DNA of 64,000 bases. It comes from an uncultured Alkalilimnicola sp. GTDB lineage: Bacteria; Pseudomonadota; Gammaproteobacteria; Nitrococcales; AK92. The notes under the pieces are model-generated. The model was not told the origin of the DNA. It searched no databases and saw only the letters and a program-made list of their open reading frames with translations. The stretch spans positions 21,302 to 85,301 of the forward strand of contig CALGAN010000039.1 of the NCBI GenBank assembly GCA_937951875.1, given 5' to 3'. Shown here in pieces: positions 41,735-51,355 of the stretch. Numbering within the stretch: position 1 is the first letter of the stretch; each line of letters opens with the position of its first letter. The translations under genes were made by a program, and so were the position numbers.

Positions 41735-44257
41735 CTACCGGCCGAAGTCCTCACGGTAGAGCTGATAGATCGGCCAGTTGGCGTAGTCCTCGAAGGTGCG
41801 GCGCACGCTCGCGGACACCGCGCCGAAGACGCTCTCCTTGGTCGGGCAATCCTCGGGCAAGATCCCTTCCTCGACCCAGCTCGGAGCGCCCGGCGCAACC
41901 CCGAACTCAAAACCGCGCCCGCCGATCGTCGGCTCGAGTATCGCGTAGAAGCGTTCACGCCGGCCGACGCCATTCCGGTCGTTGGACTTGCACTGCTCCA
42001 TCACCCTGGGGAAGGCCACGCCCACCCCCTCGACCGGCCCGTTCTCGTACACCAGGGTCACGTCGTAGCTGGCATCCTCGCCGGTGCTGGTGGTGGCGTA
42101 CACCGTGTAGTGCTGGCCGTAGTAGGAGTGGCGGAGCACCGGCAGCGGTACCTCGGGATTGGGCTGGCCGTGTTCGGTCAGCAGCCAGTAACTGTCGGAC
42201 CAGGAGCGCCAGCCGCTGCTCGCGGCCTCGCTGAACCACTCCAGAGCGTCGAGCGCGATGGTCTCGCCGAGCGCGTTGAACTCCTCGACGAGGTGATAGA
42301 TCCTGAGCGGTTCGCCGGACGGCGTCACCTCCAGATCCTGCACCATAAAGCGCCTGCCGCCATCGGTCGGCGTCTCGCAGGTGTAGCCGTAGACGATGTT
42401 GCCGTAGGGGTTCTCGGCGCGCGAGTAGTAGCACTCGCCGTGGACCACGGTGATTGTCACCACGGCCGGCTCGGATTCGCCGTAGTCGTTGACGGCGACG
42501 AAGCTGAACTGATCGCTGCCGGTGTACACCGGGTCGTACGGCTGGTAGGTGAACTCGCCGGTGAAGGAATCGACCATCTTGAGCTGGCCGCGAGCAGGCT
42601 CTTGGACGATCAAGAAGTAGTCGGCGAACTCCCCGGCCAGCCGGCCGCGGTAGGTCTCGCCGGCGACGACGGTGACGTCGAAGGCGGTCGCCTTGGGCTT
42701 GTCGACGGGGTTGAGCACGGCCTGGTAGCTGCCGGCCGACTCGCCCGCGCGAACCAGGCTGAAGCCGAACGACACCGGCGCATCCGGCATCTCCCCCTCC
42801 TTGAAGCGGAACATCAGGCTGATCCGCTCCCCTTCGGCGCCGACACGGCCCGTGATCCGCGCATCGGTGATGCCGCTCAGGCTCACTTCCTGCGGCGGCA
42901 CCGGCTGGGTGCGCTCCGGCGCGTAAGCGCGCATCGACTCAAACGAGAAGGACGAGGAGACGTCACCCCCGAGCAACCGACCGACGGATTCGGTCATCCG
43001 GTCGACCATTGCCAGGATGCGGTTGATGTAGCCCTGCAGATCCGGGCCGATCATGGAATGCACTCGCTCCTTCTGCAGCGGCAGGAAATACCTGGCCTTG
43101 CCGTGGTTGAAGCGGAACACGAGACCGGTGTTGGCCGAAACAGCCCTGGGACGGACGGACTGCGAGGAGGAGTCCTCGCCCTGTCCATCCAGCTGGATGT
43201 CGCCGAACTGGCTGAAGCAGGTGTTTCCAATGCTGTCGAGCAATCGGTCACCCTTGCGCTTCAGGACAAGAAGTGCCACTGCCGAGGGGATTGCGATTTC
43301 CCATCGTTGCGCCACCGCCGCGACGACCGTGACGGTAAGGGCGGCAGCCATCTTCGTGAAGTGCCACGGGTACTCTTCCGCGGCTCTCCAGCACTCATCC
43401 AGGTCGATAGCGCGCGCGCTCAAACCGGCCACCGTCCCCGCACTCAACGCGTCCAACACGCCGTTGGCGGCGAGCGTCTTGGCCAGCAGTTCCACATCGG
43501 CATCGCTCAGACCGGCGAGCTCGCCCTGACGCTCCCGCAGCACGTCGCGGAACTGCGTGAGCACGGACGCCGTTGCCGCATCCGCTCCCGGCAGCAGTTC
43601 ATCGATGGCGGTCTCGACCTGGCTCATCGCCGAGTTCAGATAATCGCGCGGCGGCAGCGGCAGGGGCGTGTCGACGACGGTCATCGCCGCGGTGAAGTCG
43701 CGGCCGCCGGCGGTCACCCGCAGCGTGTGCTGCCCCGGCGTGGTCGCCTGCAGCAGCAGGAGCCCGTCGATGAAGTCGAATGTTTGCGCCTCGCCATCCA
43801 CGCTGACCGCCGTGGGTGCCGCCGCAACCCGGACGTCAACGCTCACCACCTGACCGACCAGGAACTGGGAGGCACCGTCGGCGAATGCGATGCCATCCTG
43901 GCAGCTGACATCCACCACCGTGCTGGCGGTGAACGTCCCGCTGCCGTCGCTGACCGTGCAGATCTGATTGTCCGGCTGGCCGGTCACGGTGATGTCGTAG
44001 CGGGCGCCCGCGGGCGGGGTGGGAAAGGCGACCAGACCGTCGCGGCTGACGCTGACCTCGTTGCCGCGGCCGTCCGCCAGAATCAGCGTGCCTTCGGCAA
44101 GCCCGGACACGCGCGCCTGCAGGCTTGCCTGATTGCCGCCGCCTCCGCCGCCGCTCTCGTCGCCGTTGCCGCCGCCCCCGCCGCCTCCACAGGCGACCAG
44201 CCCACTACCCAACAGGCCCACCAGCAGCAGGCCAAGCATCCCCCTCAAGAAGCGCAT
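41735..44257 (-). CDS. Large lipoprotein with glycine tract and Ig-like repeat
   Basis: An 840-residue lipoprotein. The lipobox LGSGLVAC is followed by a long Gly-rich linker (GGGGGGG, then GGGGGG). Beta-rich domains follow: SGLAEGTLILADGRGNEVSVS and GARYDITVTGQPDNQICTVSDGSGTF, then a helical region including a possible membrane segment (AALTVTVVAAVAQ). A cadherin/Big-like module FTGEFTYQPYDPVYTGSDQFSFVAVNDYGESEPAVVTITV comes near residue 590. The rest is of unknown fold with Tyr/Trp-rich stretches. The start ATG at 44257 begins the lipoprotein signal. A surface-exposed adhesin-like or envelope protein is plausible; function unknown. Confidence 0.75.
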   Translation of the reverse strand: MRFLRGMLGLLLVGLLGSGLVACGGGGGGGNGDESGGGGGGNQASLQARVSGLAEGTLILADGRGNEVSVSRDGLVAFPTPPAGARYDITVTGQPDNQICTVSDGSGTFTASTVVDVSCQDGIAFADGASQFLVGQVVSVDVRVAAAPTAVSVDGEAQTFDFIDGLLLLQATTPGQHTLRVTAGGRDFTAAMTVVDTPLPLPPRDYLNSAMSQVETAIDELLPGADAATASVLTQFRDVLRERQGELAGLSDADVELLAKTLAANGVLDALSAGTVAGLSARAIDLDECWRAAEEYPWHFTKMAAALTVTVVAAVAQRWEIAIPSAVALLVLKRKGDRLLDSIGNTCFSQFGDIQLDGQGEDSSSQSVRPRAVSANTGLVFRFNHGKARYFLPLQKERVHSMIGPDLQGYINRILAMVDRMTESVGRLLGGDVSSSFSFESMRAYAPERTQPVPPQEVSLSGITDARITGRVGAEGERISLMFRFKEGEMPDAPVSFGFSLVRAGESAGSYQAVLNPVDKPKATAFDVTVVAGETYRGRLAGEFADYFLIVQEPARGQLKMVDSFTGEFTYQPYDPVYTGSDQFSFVAVNDYGESEPAVVTITVVHGECYYSRAENPYGNIVYGYTCETPTDGGRRFMVQDLEVTPSGEPLRIYHLVEEFNALGETIALDALEWFSEAASSGWRSWSDSYWLLTEHGQPNPEVPLPVLRHSYYGQHYTVYATTSTGEDASYDVTLVYENGPVEGVGVAFPRVMEQCKSNDRNGVGRRERFYAILEPTIGGRGFEFGVAPGAPSWVEEGILPEDCPTKESVFGAVSASVRRTFEDYANWPIYQLYREDFGR

Positions 44258-44426
44258 GCATGCCCCCGAAATCGCCACCCAACATCCGGGGCACGCCGCA
44301 GCATCCCTGCGGTTTATGCGCAAACGTCCTCAGGCATCGTCCCCCACCCCGACGATAACTAAGTCTCGCCGGCCGGCGACGTGAAAAATTACCGCGACAC
44401 CGCGCACAGCAGCCGGGGCCGGCCGC

Positions 44427-45203
44427 TCAGAACGCCGGCACCACCGCGCCCTGGTACTTCTCCAGGATGAAGCCCTTCACCGCCTCGCTGCGCAGCGCCT
44501 CGGCCAGCTTGCGCAGGGCGGGCGAGTCGGCGTTGTCGGGGCGCGCCACCAAGATGTTGACGTAGGGCGACTCGCTGCCCTCGATGACGAGCGCGTCCCG
44601 GGTCGGATTGAGGCCGGCCTCCAGGGCGTAATTGGTGTTGATCAGCGCCAGGTCCACCTGGTTCAGCACGCGCGGCAGGGTCGCCGCCTCCAGCTCGCGG
44701 ATGCGGATGCGCTTGGGGTTGTCGACGATGTCGCGCACGGTGGCGGTGATGCCGGCCTCCGGCTTGAGGGTGAGCACACCGGCCCCGGCCAGCAGCAGCA
44801 GGGCGCGGCCGCCGTTGGTGGCGTCGTTGGGGATGGCCACCTGCGCCCGTTCCGGCAGATCCTCGATGCGCTTGATCTTCCGCGAGTAGGCGCCGAACGG
44901 CTCGATGTGCACGCCGGCCACGCGCACCAGGCGGGTGCCGCGGCTCTTGTTGAACTCGTCGAGATAGGGCTGATGCTGGAAGAAATTGGCGTCCAGCCGC
45001 TTCTCGGCCACCTGCACGTTGGGCTGGACGTAGTCGGTGAATACCTTCACCTCCAGCGTCACGCCGTCCTTCGCCAGCGTCGGCTTGACGAATTCCAGGA
45101 TCTCGGCGTGCGGCACGGCGGTGGCGCCAACGGTGAGCCTCTCGGCGGCGGCCGGCGCGGCGAAGGTCAGAACGGCAGCAAGAGCGAGCAGCAGTTCCCT
45201 CAC
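44427..45203 (-). CDS. metQ: Methionine ABC transporter substrate-binding protein
   Basis: A 258-residue NlpA/MetQ family protein: LTVGATAVPHAEILEFVKP, DYVQPNVQVAEKRLDANFFQHQPYL, IPNDATNGGRALLLL and the YALEAGL/PYVNI motifs around the ligand pocket. Unlike E. coli MetQ there is no lipobox Cys; the signal ends in FAAPAAAE, so it should be a soluble periplasmic protein. GTG 45203 is chosen because AAGGAG precedes it by eight bases. It completes the metN-metI-metQ operon, which imports methionine. Confidence 0.93.
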   Translation of the reverse strand: MRELLLALAAVLTFAAPAAAERLTVGATAVPHAEILEFVKPTLAKDGVTLEVKVFTDYVQPNVQVAEKRLDANFFQHQPYLDEFNKSRGTRLVRVAGVHIEPFGAYSRKIKRIEDLPERAQVAIPNDATNGGRALLLLAGAGVLTLKPEAGITATVRDIVDNPKRIRIRELEAATLPRVLNQVDLALINTNYALEAGLNPTRDALVIEGSESPYVNILVARPDNADSPALRKLAEALRSEAVKGFILEKYQGAVVPAF

Positions 45204-45239
45204 GGTCGTCACTCCTTATTATCGAAACGGTCGAAAAAC

Positions 45240-45905
45240 TCATTTGCGCGAAAAGCGCAGCACCAGCCGGTCGCCGATGGTCTGCAGCACCTGCACCAGC
45301 ACCAGCAACAGAACGACGGTCACCACCATCACGTCGGTCTGGAAGCGCTGGTAACCGAAGCGGATCGCCAGATCGCCCAGGCCGCCGGCGCCGACCACGC
45401 CCGCCATGGCGGTGTAGGACACCAGGGTGATGGCGGTCACCGTCACCGCGGCGATGATACCCGGCAGCGCCTCCGGCAGCAGCGCCCGCAGAACGATCTG
45501 CCGGGTGGTGGCGCCCATGGCCTGCACGGCCTCGATGATGCCGCGGTCGACCTCGCGCAGCGCCGTCTCCACCAGCCGGGCGAAGAACGGCGTGGCGCCC
45601 GCCACCAGCGGTGGGATGGCACCGGCCACGCCGAGCGAGGTGCCGGTCAGCAGCACCGTGAGCGGGATCATCACGATCAGCAGGATGATGAACGGCAGCG
45701 AGCGCAGCGCGTTCACCACCAGCGACAGCACGGCGTACAGCGGCCGGTTCTCGAACAGCTGGCGCGGCCCGGTGAGGAACAGCAGCACACCGAGCGGCAG
45801 CCCCAGCAGCACCGTGAACAGCAGCGACCCGCCCAGCATGAGCAGCGTGTCCAGGCACGCCAGCCCGATCTCGTACCAGTCGACGTTGCGGAACAGCTCG
45901 TCCAT
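45240..45905 (-). CDS. metI: Methionine ABC transporter permease
   Basis: A 221-residue permease with five to six helices and the EAA loop EAVQAMGATTRQIVLRALLPEALPGIIAAV that contacts the ATPase. ATG at 45905 overlaps the metN TGA (ATGA), so translation is coupled. Length and order match MetI. It forms the membrane channel of the MetNIQ importer. Confidence 0.94.
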   Translation of the reverse strand: MDELFRNVDWYEIGLACLDTLLMLGGSLLFTVLLGLPLGVLLFLTGPRQLFENRPLYAVLSLVVNALRSLPFIILLIVMIPLTVLLTGTSLGVAGAIPPLVAGATPFFARLVETALREVDRGIIEAVQAMGATTRQIVLRALLPEALPGIIAAVTVTAITLVSYTAMAGVVGAGGLGDLAIRFGYQRFQTDVMVVTVVLLLVLVQVLQTIGDRLVLRFSRK

Positions 45906-46912
45906 CAGCGCAGCACCTCCACGTGCGCTCCGGCGGCGCGCAGGCGAGCGAGCGCCGCCTCGAAATCGCCGCCCTCCAGCGCCAGCGTGACCTGGCCATA
46001 GGGCGTGTCCTTGATACGGTCGATCCGGCCTTCGAGGATGCTGTAATCGATGCCGGTCTCGCGCGCCAGCGTCCCCAACAGCGGCGCGTAGGTGGCAGCG
46101 CCCAGCACGGTGAGCCGCACCACCCGCCCCGGCGCCCGCGCCAGCGCCTCCTGGCACGCCTGCGGATCGACGTGCTCGGCCTCCTGCACGAAGCCCTGGG
46201 TGGTGGGGTGGCGCGGATGCAGGAACACCTCCGTCACCGGCCCTTGCTCGACCACCTCACCCTTGTCCAGCACCGCCACCCGGTCGCACACCCGACGGAT
46301 CACGTCCATCTCGTGGGTGATCAGCACCACCGTCAACCCCAGCTCGCGGTTGATCTCCGCCAGCAGCCGCAGCACCTGGACGGTGGTCTGCGGATCGAGC
46401 GCGCTGGTGGCCTCGTCGCACAGCAGGATCTTCGGCTCGGTGGCCAGGGCGCGGGCGATGCCCACCCGCTGCTTCTGCCCGCCGGAGAGCTGGGCCGGAT
46501 ACTTGCCGGCGTGGTCGGCCAGCCCCACCCGCGCCAGCAGCTCCTCCACCCGCCGCTCGATCGCCCGACGCGGCAGCTCGCCGGCCAGCCGCAGTGGCAT
46601 GGCGACGTTGTCGGCCACGGTCTTCGACGCCAGCAGGTTGAAGTGCTGAAAGATCATGCCGACCTGGCGACGGAAGCGGCGCAGGCCGGCGGCATCCAAC
46701 GCCGTGACGTCCACCCCGTCCACCACGATGCGGCCACCGCTGGGCTCCTCCAGGCGGTTGATGAGCCGCAGCAGCGTGCTCTTGCCGGCGCCGGAATGGC
46801 CGATCAGGCCGAATACCTCGCCAGCGCGGACGGTCAGGTCGATCGGGCGCAGGGCCGGCACCGTGCGGTCGCCGACACGATACGACTTGTGCACTCCGTG
46901 AAACTCGATCAC
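45905..46912 (-). CDS. metN: Methionine ABC transporter ATPase
   Basis: A 335-residue ABC ATPase: Walker A GHSGAGKST (38-46), signature LSGGQKQR, Walker B ILLCDEATSALDP and H-loop THE. The C-terminal 75 residues (VVRLTVLGAATYAPLLGTLARETGIDYSILEG) form the NIL domain through which methionine inhibits transport. It is first in the metNIQ operon. No SAM riboswitch or MetJ box was recognised in the 130 bases upstream. Confidence 0.95.
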   Translation of the reverse strand: MIEFHGVHKSYRVGDRTVPALRPIDLTVRAGEVFGLIGHSGAGKSTLLRLINRLEEPSGGRIVVDGVDVTALDAAGLRRFRRQVGMIFQHFNLLASKTVADNVAMPLRLAGELPRRAIERRVEELLARVGLADHAGKYPAQLSGGQKQRVGIARALATEPKILLCDEATSALDPQTTVQVLRLLAEINRELGLTVVLITHEMDVIRRVCDRVAVLDKGEVVEQGPVTEVFLHPRHPTTQGFVQEAEHVDPQACQEALARAPGRVVRLTVLGAATYAPLLGTLARETGIDYSILEGRIDRIKDTPYGQVTLALEGGDFEAALARLRAAGAHVEVLR

Positions 46913-47048
46913 GCGGATTCTCTGGAATTTCGCAGCGAGGACGAGACGATAGCCCGGAAACGCGCTTGGAGTGAATCGAGGCGCGAGAGCCCCTGCCCCG
47001 CCGGGTAGGCGTTTTTCGATGGTGCCGCGAGCCGGCGCGGTAGACCTG

Positions 47049-48152
47049 TCAGCCGCCGCTTCTCATCGGCCGACGCTCGTCCGCCACCAGCGGATCGCCC
47101 TGCTCCCAGCCCTCCAGCAGCTGGCCGATGTCAAAGCTGGCGCGCCGGCCGAGGTCCTCACCGTGCTCCGCCAGGAACGCGTCGGCGGCGCGCCGCCCCT
47201 CGTCGCGCAGCGCGCGCAGGAACGGCCACTCGGCGTTCAGCTTGGACGAGTAGCCGAGCTCGACCATCGCCGGCGTGGCGATACGGTGCATGCGCATGGC
47301 CGCCCAGCGGGCGCCCTCGCAATCGCCTGGATTCGCCACCTGCCGCAGCACCGCGATCATCCGCAGCTCCTTCAGCAGGGTGGCGTTAAAGGATACCTCG
47401 TTGACCCGATTGATGATCTCCCGAGCCGAGCGCGGAATGCCGGGCCGCTCGATCGGGTTGATCTGCACCAGGATGGTATCGGTGGAATCGCACTCGCGGA
47501 CCAGCGGCGTGATGGTGGGATTGCCGGCGTAGCCGCCGTCCCAGTAGCCGTCGCCATCGATCTCCACGGCCTGGAACATGAACGGCAGGCAGGCCGACGC
47601 CAGCAGCACGTCGGGCGTGATGTCGGCGTTGCGGAACACCCGCCCCTTGCCGGTACGCACGTTGGTAGCCGTAACGAACAGCTTGATCGGCGCCCGCGCC
47701 AGGCGTTCGAAGTCCACGCTGTCCGCCAGGATCTCGCGCAAGGGATTGAGCCCGGATGGATTGATGTCGTAGGGCGAGAAGACGCGCGCGCTCAAATCCA
47801 GGACGAGGAACAGCGGGTTACCGTCCAGGGTCCAGCGGCCGAGCAGCATATCGAGCGGCCCCGGCCGCAAGGGGCTGAGCAGGGCCGCGTCCGACACCCG
47901 ACGCCAGAAGCGCTCCAGCGCGGCGCGCGCGCCGTCAGCGCCACCCGCGGCATAGCCGTCCGCTAGCACGGCGGCGTTCATGGCGCCGGCCGAGGTGCCG
48001 GAAACGCCCTCGATCTGCACCCAGGGCTCTTCCAGCAGCCGATCCAGCACGCCCCAGGCGAAAGCGCCGTGGGCGCCGCCACCCTGCAACGCCAGATCGA
48101 CCTGCACCGGCTCTCGGGCCAAGGGAAGACCACGCGTCGCCATCGTTGCCAT
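47049..48152 (-). CDS. Patatin-like phospholipase
   Basis: A 367-residue hydrolase of the patatin/RssA family: LALQGGGAHGAFAWGVLDRL (oxyanion loop), GVSGTSAGAMNA with nucleophile Ser in GTSAG, and YWDGGYAGNP with the DGG catalytic Asp. It is expected to hydrolyse acyl esters from phospholipids. There is no signal peptide, so it is cytoplasmic or secreted by an unknown route. Two ATGs (48152, 48143) are possible; GGGA spacing slightly favours the second. Confidence 0.9.
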   Translation of the reverse strand: MATMATRGLPLAREPVQVDLALQGGGAHGAFAWGVLDRLLEEPWVQIEGVSGTSAGAMNAAVLADGYAAGGADGARAALERFWRRVSDAALLSPLRPGPLDMLLGRWTLDGNPLFLVLDLSARVFSPYDINPSGLNPLREILADSVDFERLARAPIKLFVTATNVRTGKGRVFRNADITPDVLLASACLPFMFQAVEIDGDGYWDGGYAGNPTITPLVRECDSTDTILVQINPIERPGIPRSAREIINRVNEVSFNATLLKELRMIAVLRQVANPGDCEGARWAAMRMHRIATPAMVELGYSSKLNAEWPFLRALRDEGRRAADAFLAEHGEDLGRRASFDIGQLLEGWEQGDPLVADERRPMRSGG

Positions 48153-48286
48153 TCCCGGTGTTCCGCCAACACGGATCCGGCCCAGATAGGGGCCCGCCGC
48201 TCACCGAACAAGCGCGCCCTTGATCGCCCCGGCGCGCGCCCGCATACCGCGGCGCCTACGGCCCCCTTTCTGCGTGGAGAAACGCC

Positions 48287-48927
48287 ATGGCGAAGGAATC
48301 CGGCTGGGCGGCCGCCATCGACCGCTACCTCGATCAGCTGACCACCGTCATCATGGGCCTTGCGGCGCTGTTGAGCGCCTGGTCGAGCTACCAGTCATCG
48401 CGCTGGGACAGCGCCAAGACCGCCGCCTACGCCCTCGCCGCCAGCGCCCGCAAGGAAGCTCGCGCCTGGACATCCGCGCCAACCAGCAGTACCAGATCGA
48501 CTGGAGCGTCTTTCAGGGCTACATGCTGGCGCGGCTGCACGAAGACGACACCGTGGCCACGTTCTACGAACAGCGCCTGCCCCCCAGGCTTAGGACGGTG
48601 TTCGCCGAGTGGCTGGCGCTACAACCGGAGCGCAACCGCGCCGCCCCGCCCCATCCGTTCGCGCTGCCGAGCTACACCATTCCCGACGCCGAAGCCGCCC
48701 GTCGGCAGACCGAGCGCAGCGACGAGCAGGACTATCAGGCGCTGCGCGCCTCCCACATCTCCGGCCGCTACACGCGCACCACGGTCAGCTTCGCCCTGGT
48801 CCTGTTCTTCGCCGGGCTCGCGCCCCGGGGTGTGCGCCGCCAATCGCGCCTGCTCATGCTGGCGTTGTCGATCGCCTTCCTAGTGATCGCCGGACTGACC
48901 ATCGCCACCTTGCCGGTGCTGATCTGA
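48287..48927 (+). pseudogene. Conserved two-helix membrane protein, frameshifted
   Basis: ATG 48287 opens WAAAIDRYLDQLTTVIMGLAALLSAWSSYQSSRW. The protein then continues in another frame after about 48460 as DIRANQQYQIDWSVFQGYMLARLHEDDTVATFYEQRL and ends with two helices (VSFALVLFFAGLAP and LLMLALSIAFLVIAGLTIATLPV). Together these match a family of about 210-residue bacterial membrane proteins with this exact domain order. A one- or two-base change around 48450-48470 breaks the frame. The break is either a real inactivation or an assembly error. Function unknown. Confidence 0.7.
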
Positions 48928-48928
48928 A

Positions 48929-49501
48929 TCAGAACTCGATCTGCGCCCCTGGCCGAGTGTCCGCCTTGAGCGTGCGCCGCAAGTAATCGATGGTCGCGGT
49001 GTGCTCGGCCGGGTCGGCCGCCGCCGAGCAGTCGCAGGGCACCAGCAACTGGTAGTCGCGCATGTAGGCATCGATGGCGGTGAACGCCACGCACATCGGC
49101 GTGGCCAGCCCGGTGATGATCAGCCGTTCGCTGCCGAGAAAGCGCAACAGCGTCTCCAGGGTGGTGCCGAAGAACCCCGAGTGCTTGGGCTTGAGCACGA
49201 AGTAGTCGTCCTCGGTGGGCGCCAGCCGCCGCACCAGCGGCGCGCCACGCACCCCCTGGCTGGCGCGCGCCACCACGTCGCGCAGGTCAGAGCGCCACTG
49301 GCCGAAGTTGTCGTTGAGATAGATCGCCGGCACCCCGGCGGCCGCAGCGCGCCGCTTCAGCTCAGCGATACGCTCGGCCATCGCCAGCGCCGCTGGCAGC
49401 AGCGCCTCGCCGCCGTCGAACTCGAGATCGTTGATGACGTCGATGATCAGCAGCGCCGTGGGGTGACGATCGGGAAAGCTTTGCTCGTCCGGCTTGGCCA
49501 T
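48929..49501 (-). CDS. Isochorismatase-family cysteine hydrolase
   Basis: A 190-residue hydrolase with the family triad in place: Asp in LLIIDVINDLEF, Lys in FVLKPKHSGFFGT, and Cys in GLATPMCVAFTAIDAYMRDY. Members cleave amides or vinyl ethers (nicotinamidase, N-carbamoylsarcosine amidase, isochorismatase). Which one cannot be told. It is convergent with the frameshifted membrane-protein gene and divergent from the MDR gene. Confidence 0.88.
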   Translation of the reverse strand: MAKPDEQSFPDRHPTALLIIDVINDLEFDGGEALLPAALAMAERIAELKRRAAAAGVPAIYLNDNFGQWRSDLRDVVARASQGVRGAPLVRRLAPTEDDYFVLKPKHSGFFGTTLETLLRFLGSERLIITGLATPMCVAFTAIDAYMRDYQLLVPCDCSAAADPAEHTATIDYLRRTLKADTRPGAQIEF

Positions 49502-49613
49502 GGCGGATCGATTGGGGCGGCGGCCGGCGGAATCCAGGGGGTGATGCGCTGCCGCTTGCTCTCGCCACGATGGCGGCTGATGATTGTCAGCCTGTCATGA
49601 GGAGAGAGCATCG

Positions 49614-50744
49614 ATGGATAACACAATCAAAGGTCTGGAACTGCGGTCGCTGATCACCTCCGACGGCCAGCTGCGGCTGAACCTGGAAGAGGTCACGCTG
49701 GGCGAGCCCGGCCCCGACGAGGTGGTGGTGCGGGTGGAAGCGACCCCCATCAACCCGTCCGACCTGGCGCTACTGCTCGGCCCAGCCGACGTGGCGACCA
49801 TCCGCGCCGAGGGCACGCCCGAGCGGCCGGTGCTGGTGGCCGACGTGCCGGCCAAGCGCCTGGGGGCGGTGCGCGCTCGGCTCGACCAATCGATGCCGGT
49901 GGGTAACGAGGGCGCGGGCACGGTGATCAAGGCCGGCAGCCAGGTCCAGCACTTCCTGGGCAAGAAGGTCGGCATGCTGGGCGGCGGCATGTACACCCAG
50001 TACCGCAAGCTGCCGGCGCGCGACTGCATGATCCTGCCCGAAGGCGCCAGCGTCGTGGACGGCGCCTCCATGTTCGTCAACCCGCTGACTTCGCTCGGCT
50101 TCGTCGAGACCATGAAGGCCGAAGGGCACAAGGCCATCGTCCACACCGCGGCCGCCTCCAACCTCGGCCAGATGCTCAACCGCATCTGCCTCAAGGACGG
50201 CATCCCGCTGGTGAACATCGTGCGCAGCGAGGCGCAGGCGCAGATCCTGCGCGACATCGGCGCCCGCTACATCGTCAACAGCACCTCGCCGGACTTCCTG
50301 GACGAGCTGACCGAGGCGATCGCCGAAACCGGCGCCACCCTGGCCTTCGACGCCATCGGCGGCGGCCAGCTGGCCAGCCAGATCCTGCGCGCCATGGAAG
50401 CGGCCGCCAGCCGCAAGATGACCGCGTACAACCGCTACGGCTCGGACACCTTCAAGCAGGTGTACATCTACGGCAATCTGGACGTCGGCCCCACCGTCAT
50501 CAACCGCAACTTCGGCTTCGCCTGGAGCATCGGCGGCTGGCTGCTGACGCCGTTCCTGAAGAAGGCCGGTCCGGAAGTGGCGGCGCGCATGCGCCAGCGC
50601 GTGGTGGACGAGCTCACCACCACCTTCGCCAGCCACTACACCAAGACCATCAGTCTCGCCGACGCGCTCAAGGCGGACGTCCTGCGCGCCTACGAGCGCA
50701 AGGCCACGGGCGAGAAGTACCTGATCGACCCGACCCTGCCGTAA
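49614..50744 (+). CDS. MDR-family NAD(P)H oxidoreductase
   Basis: A 376-residue medium-chain dehydrogenase/reductase. The GroES-like part carries PINPSDLALLLG, EGAGTVIKAG and the segment VGMLGGGMYTQYRKLPA; the Rossmann part has HTAAASNLGQML and ATLAFDAIGGG. There are no structural-zinc cysteines, so it belongs with the quinone/enoyl reductase group. An insert of about 35 residues (around 60-95) is longer than in QOR. AGGAGAGAG precedes ATG 49614. Confidence 0.88.
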   Translation: MDNTIKGLELRSLITSDGQLRLNLEEVTLGEPGPDEVVVRVEATPINPSDLALLLGPADVATIRAEGTPERPVLVADVPAKRLGAVRARLDQSMPVGNEGAGTVIKAGSQVQHFLGKKVGMLGGGMYTQYRKLPARDCMILPEGASVVDGASMFVNPLTSLGFVETMKAEGHKAIVHTAAASNLGQMLNRICLKDGIPLVNIVRSEAQAQILRDIGARYIVNSTSPDFLDELTEAIAETGATLAFDAIGGGQLASQILRAMEAAASRKMTAYNRYGSDTFKQVYIYGNLDVGPTVINRNFGFAWSIGGWLLTPFLKKAGPEVAARMRQRVVDELTTTFASHYTKTISLADALKADVLRAYERKATGEKYLIDPTLP

Positions 50745-51032
50745 CGGCCATCGCAGCCGCTCTCCCCGGTTGCGGGGAAGCCCTCTCTCCCGCCAGGGGA
50801 GAGGGGCTTACGGGCGGCGTCGCGCAGCCAGGAACAGCGCCATCGCCGGTCGGTGGCGCATCACTACCCGCTACGGGCCGCCGGCGCCAAGCGAGCAAAA
50901 CGAATCAGGCCCCCTTTTTCCCTCCCTTCCCCACGAGGGGCTACCGTCGTACACACACATCCACCGAGCGTCACCGGTCAGCCATGGATGCCGGGCCGAT
51001 GTGCCACAGCCGAGCCTAGGCAGGGCAATCGC

Positions 51033-51080
51033 CCCTTACGCCCCCTCGCGGGGGAGAGCGTAGCGAGGGGGGCGTAAGGG
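51033..51080. repeat. Long palindrome with 17-bp arms
   Basis: The arms CCCTTACGCCCCCTCGC and their complement with a single bulged G enclose a 13-base loop. It belongs to the CCCTC-GAGGG palindrome set of the window. Confidence 0.6.
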
Positions 51081-51170
51081 TGAGGGGGAGAAAACAACCC
51101 GCGAAGCGCTACTTATGGCTGACGCTTACCGCCTCTGGGACGGTCCCTGCGAGGCGCGTGCGCTTACCGG

Positions 51171-51198
51171 CCTGGATGCCCGCTGCCGCGGGCATGAC
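51171..51198. repeat. REP-type palindrome, inverse of the 16551 element
   Basis: CCTGGATGCCCGC, TGCC, GCGGGCATGAC: the same flanks as the cloverleaf repeat at 16551-16624 but in the opposite orientation and without the inner hairpins. Confidence 0.6.
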
Positions 51199-51355
51199 GA
51201 TCCAAGAACGTCATCGCGCCGCGGCACATCCCCATCTCGACGGACACCGCGAAACCTTCGCCCCCACGGTTAGCAGCGCCGCCCCGCCGGCCCCTGCCCT
51301 CCTCCGTCCATAAGCTGCTATCGTTGCGCCATCCTCTAGGCCACCGTAGCTGCCC

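Larger units (their letters stand above)
50745..51355. other. Repeat-rich intergenic region, no gene seen
   Basis: The 611 bases hold several C/G palindromes and no convincing frame. CTCCCCGG/CGGGGAG and CCCTCTC/GAGAGGG lie near 50760-50810. A 17-bp arm pair CCCTTACGCCCCCTCGC with one bulge lies at 51033-51080. A REP-type copy lies at 51171-51198. It is a nest of intergenic repeat elements. Confidence 0.55.

Noticed and set aside
41594..44362. 922-codon plus-strand frame opposite the large lipoprotein
   Set aside because: It is His/Arg/Gln-rich shadow sequence; the minus-strand protein has a lipobox and an Ig-like domain.
45413..46912. Methionine riboswitch or MetJ box for metNIQ
   Set aside because: The 130 bases upstream of metN show no SAM-riboswitch helices and no AGACGTCT repeats.
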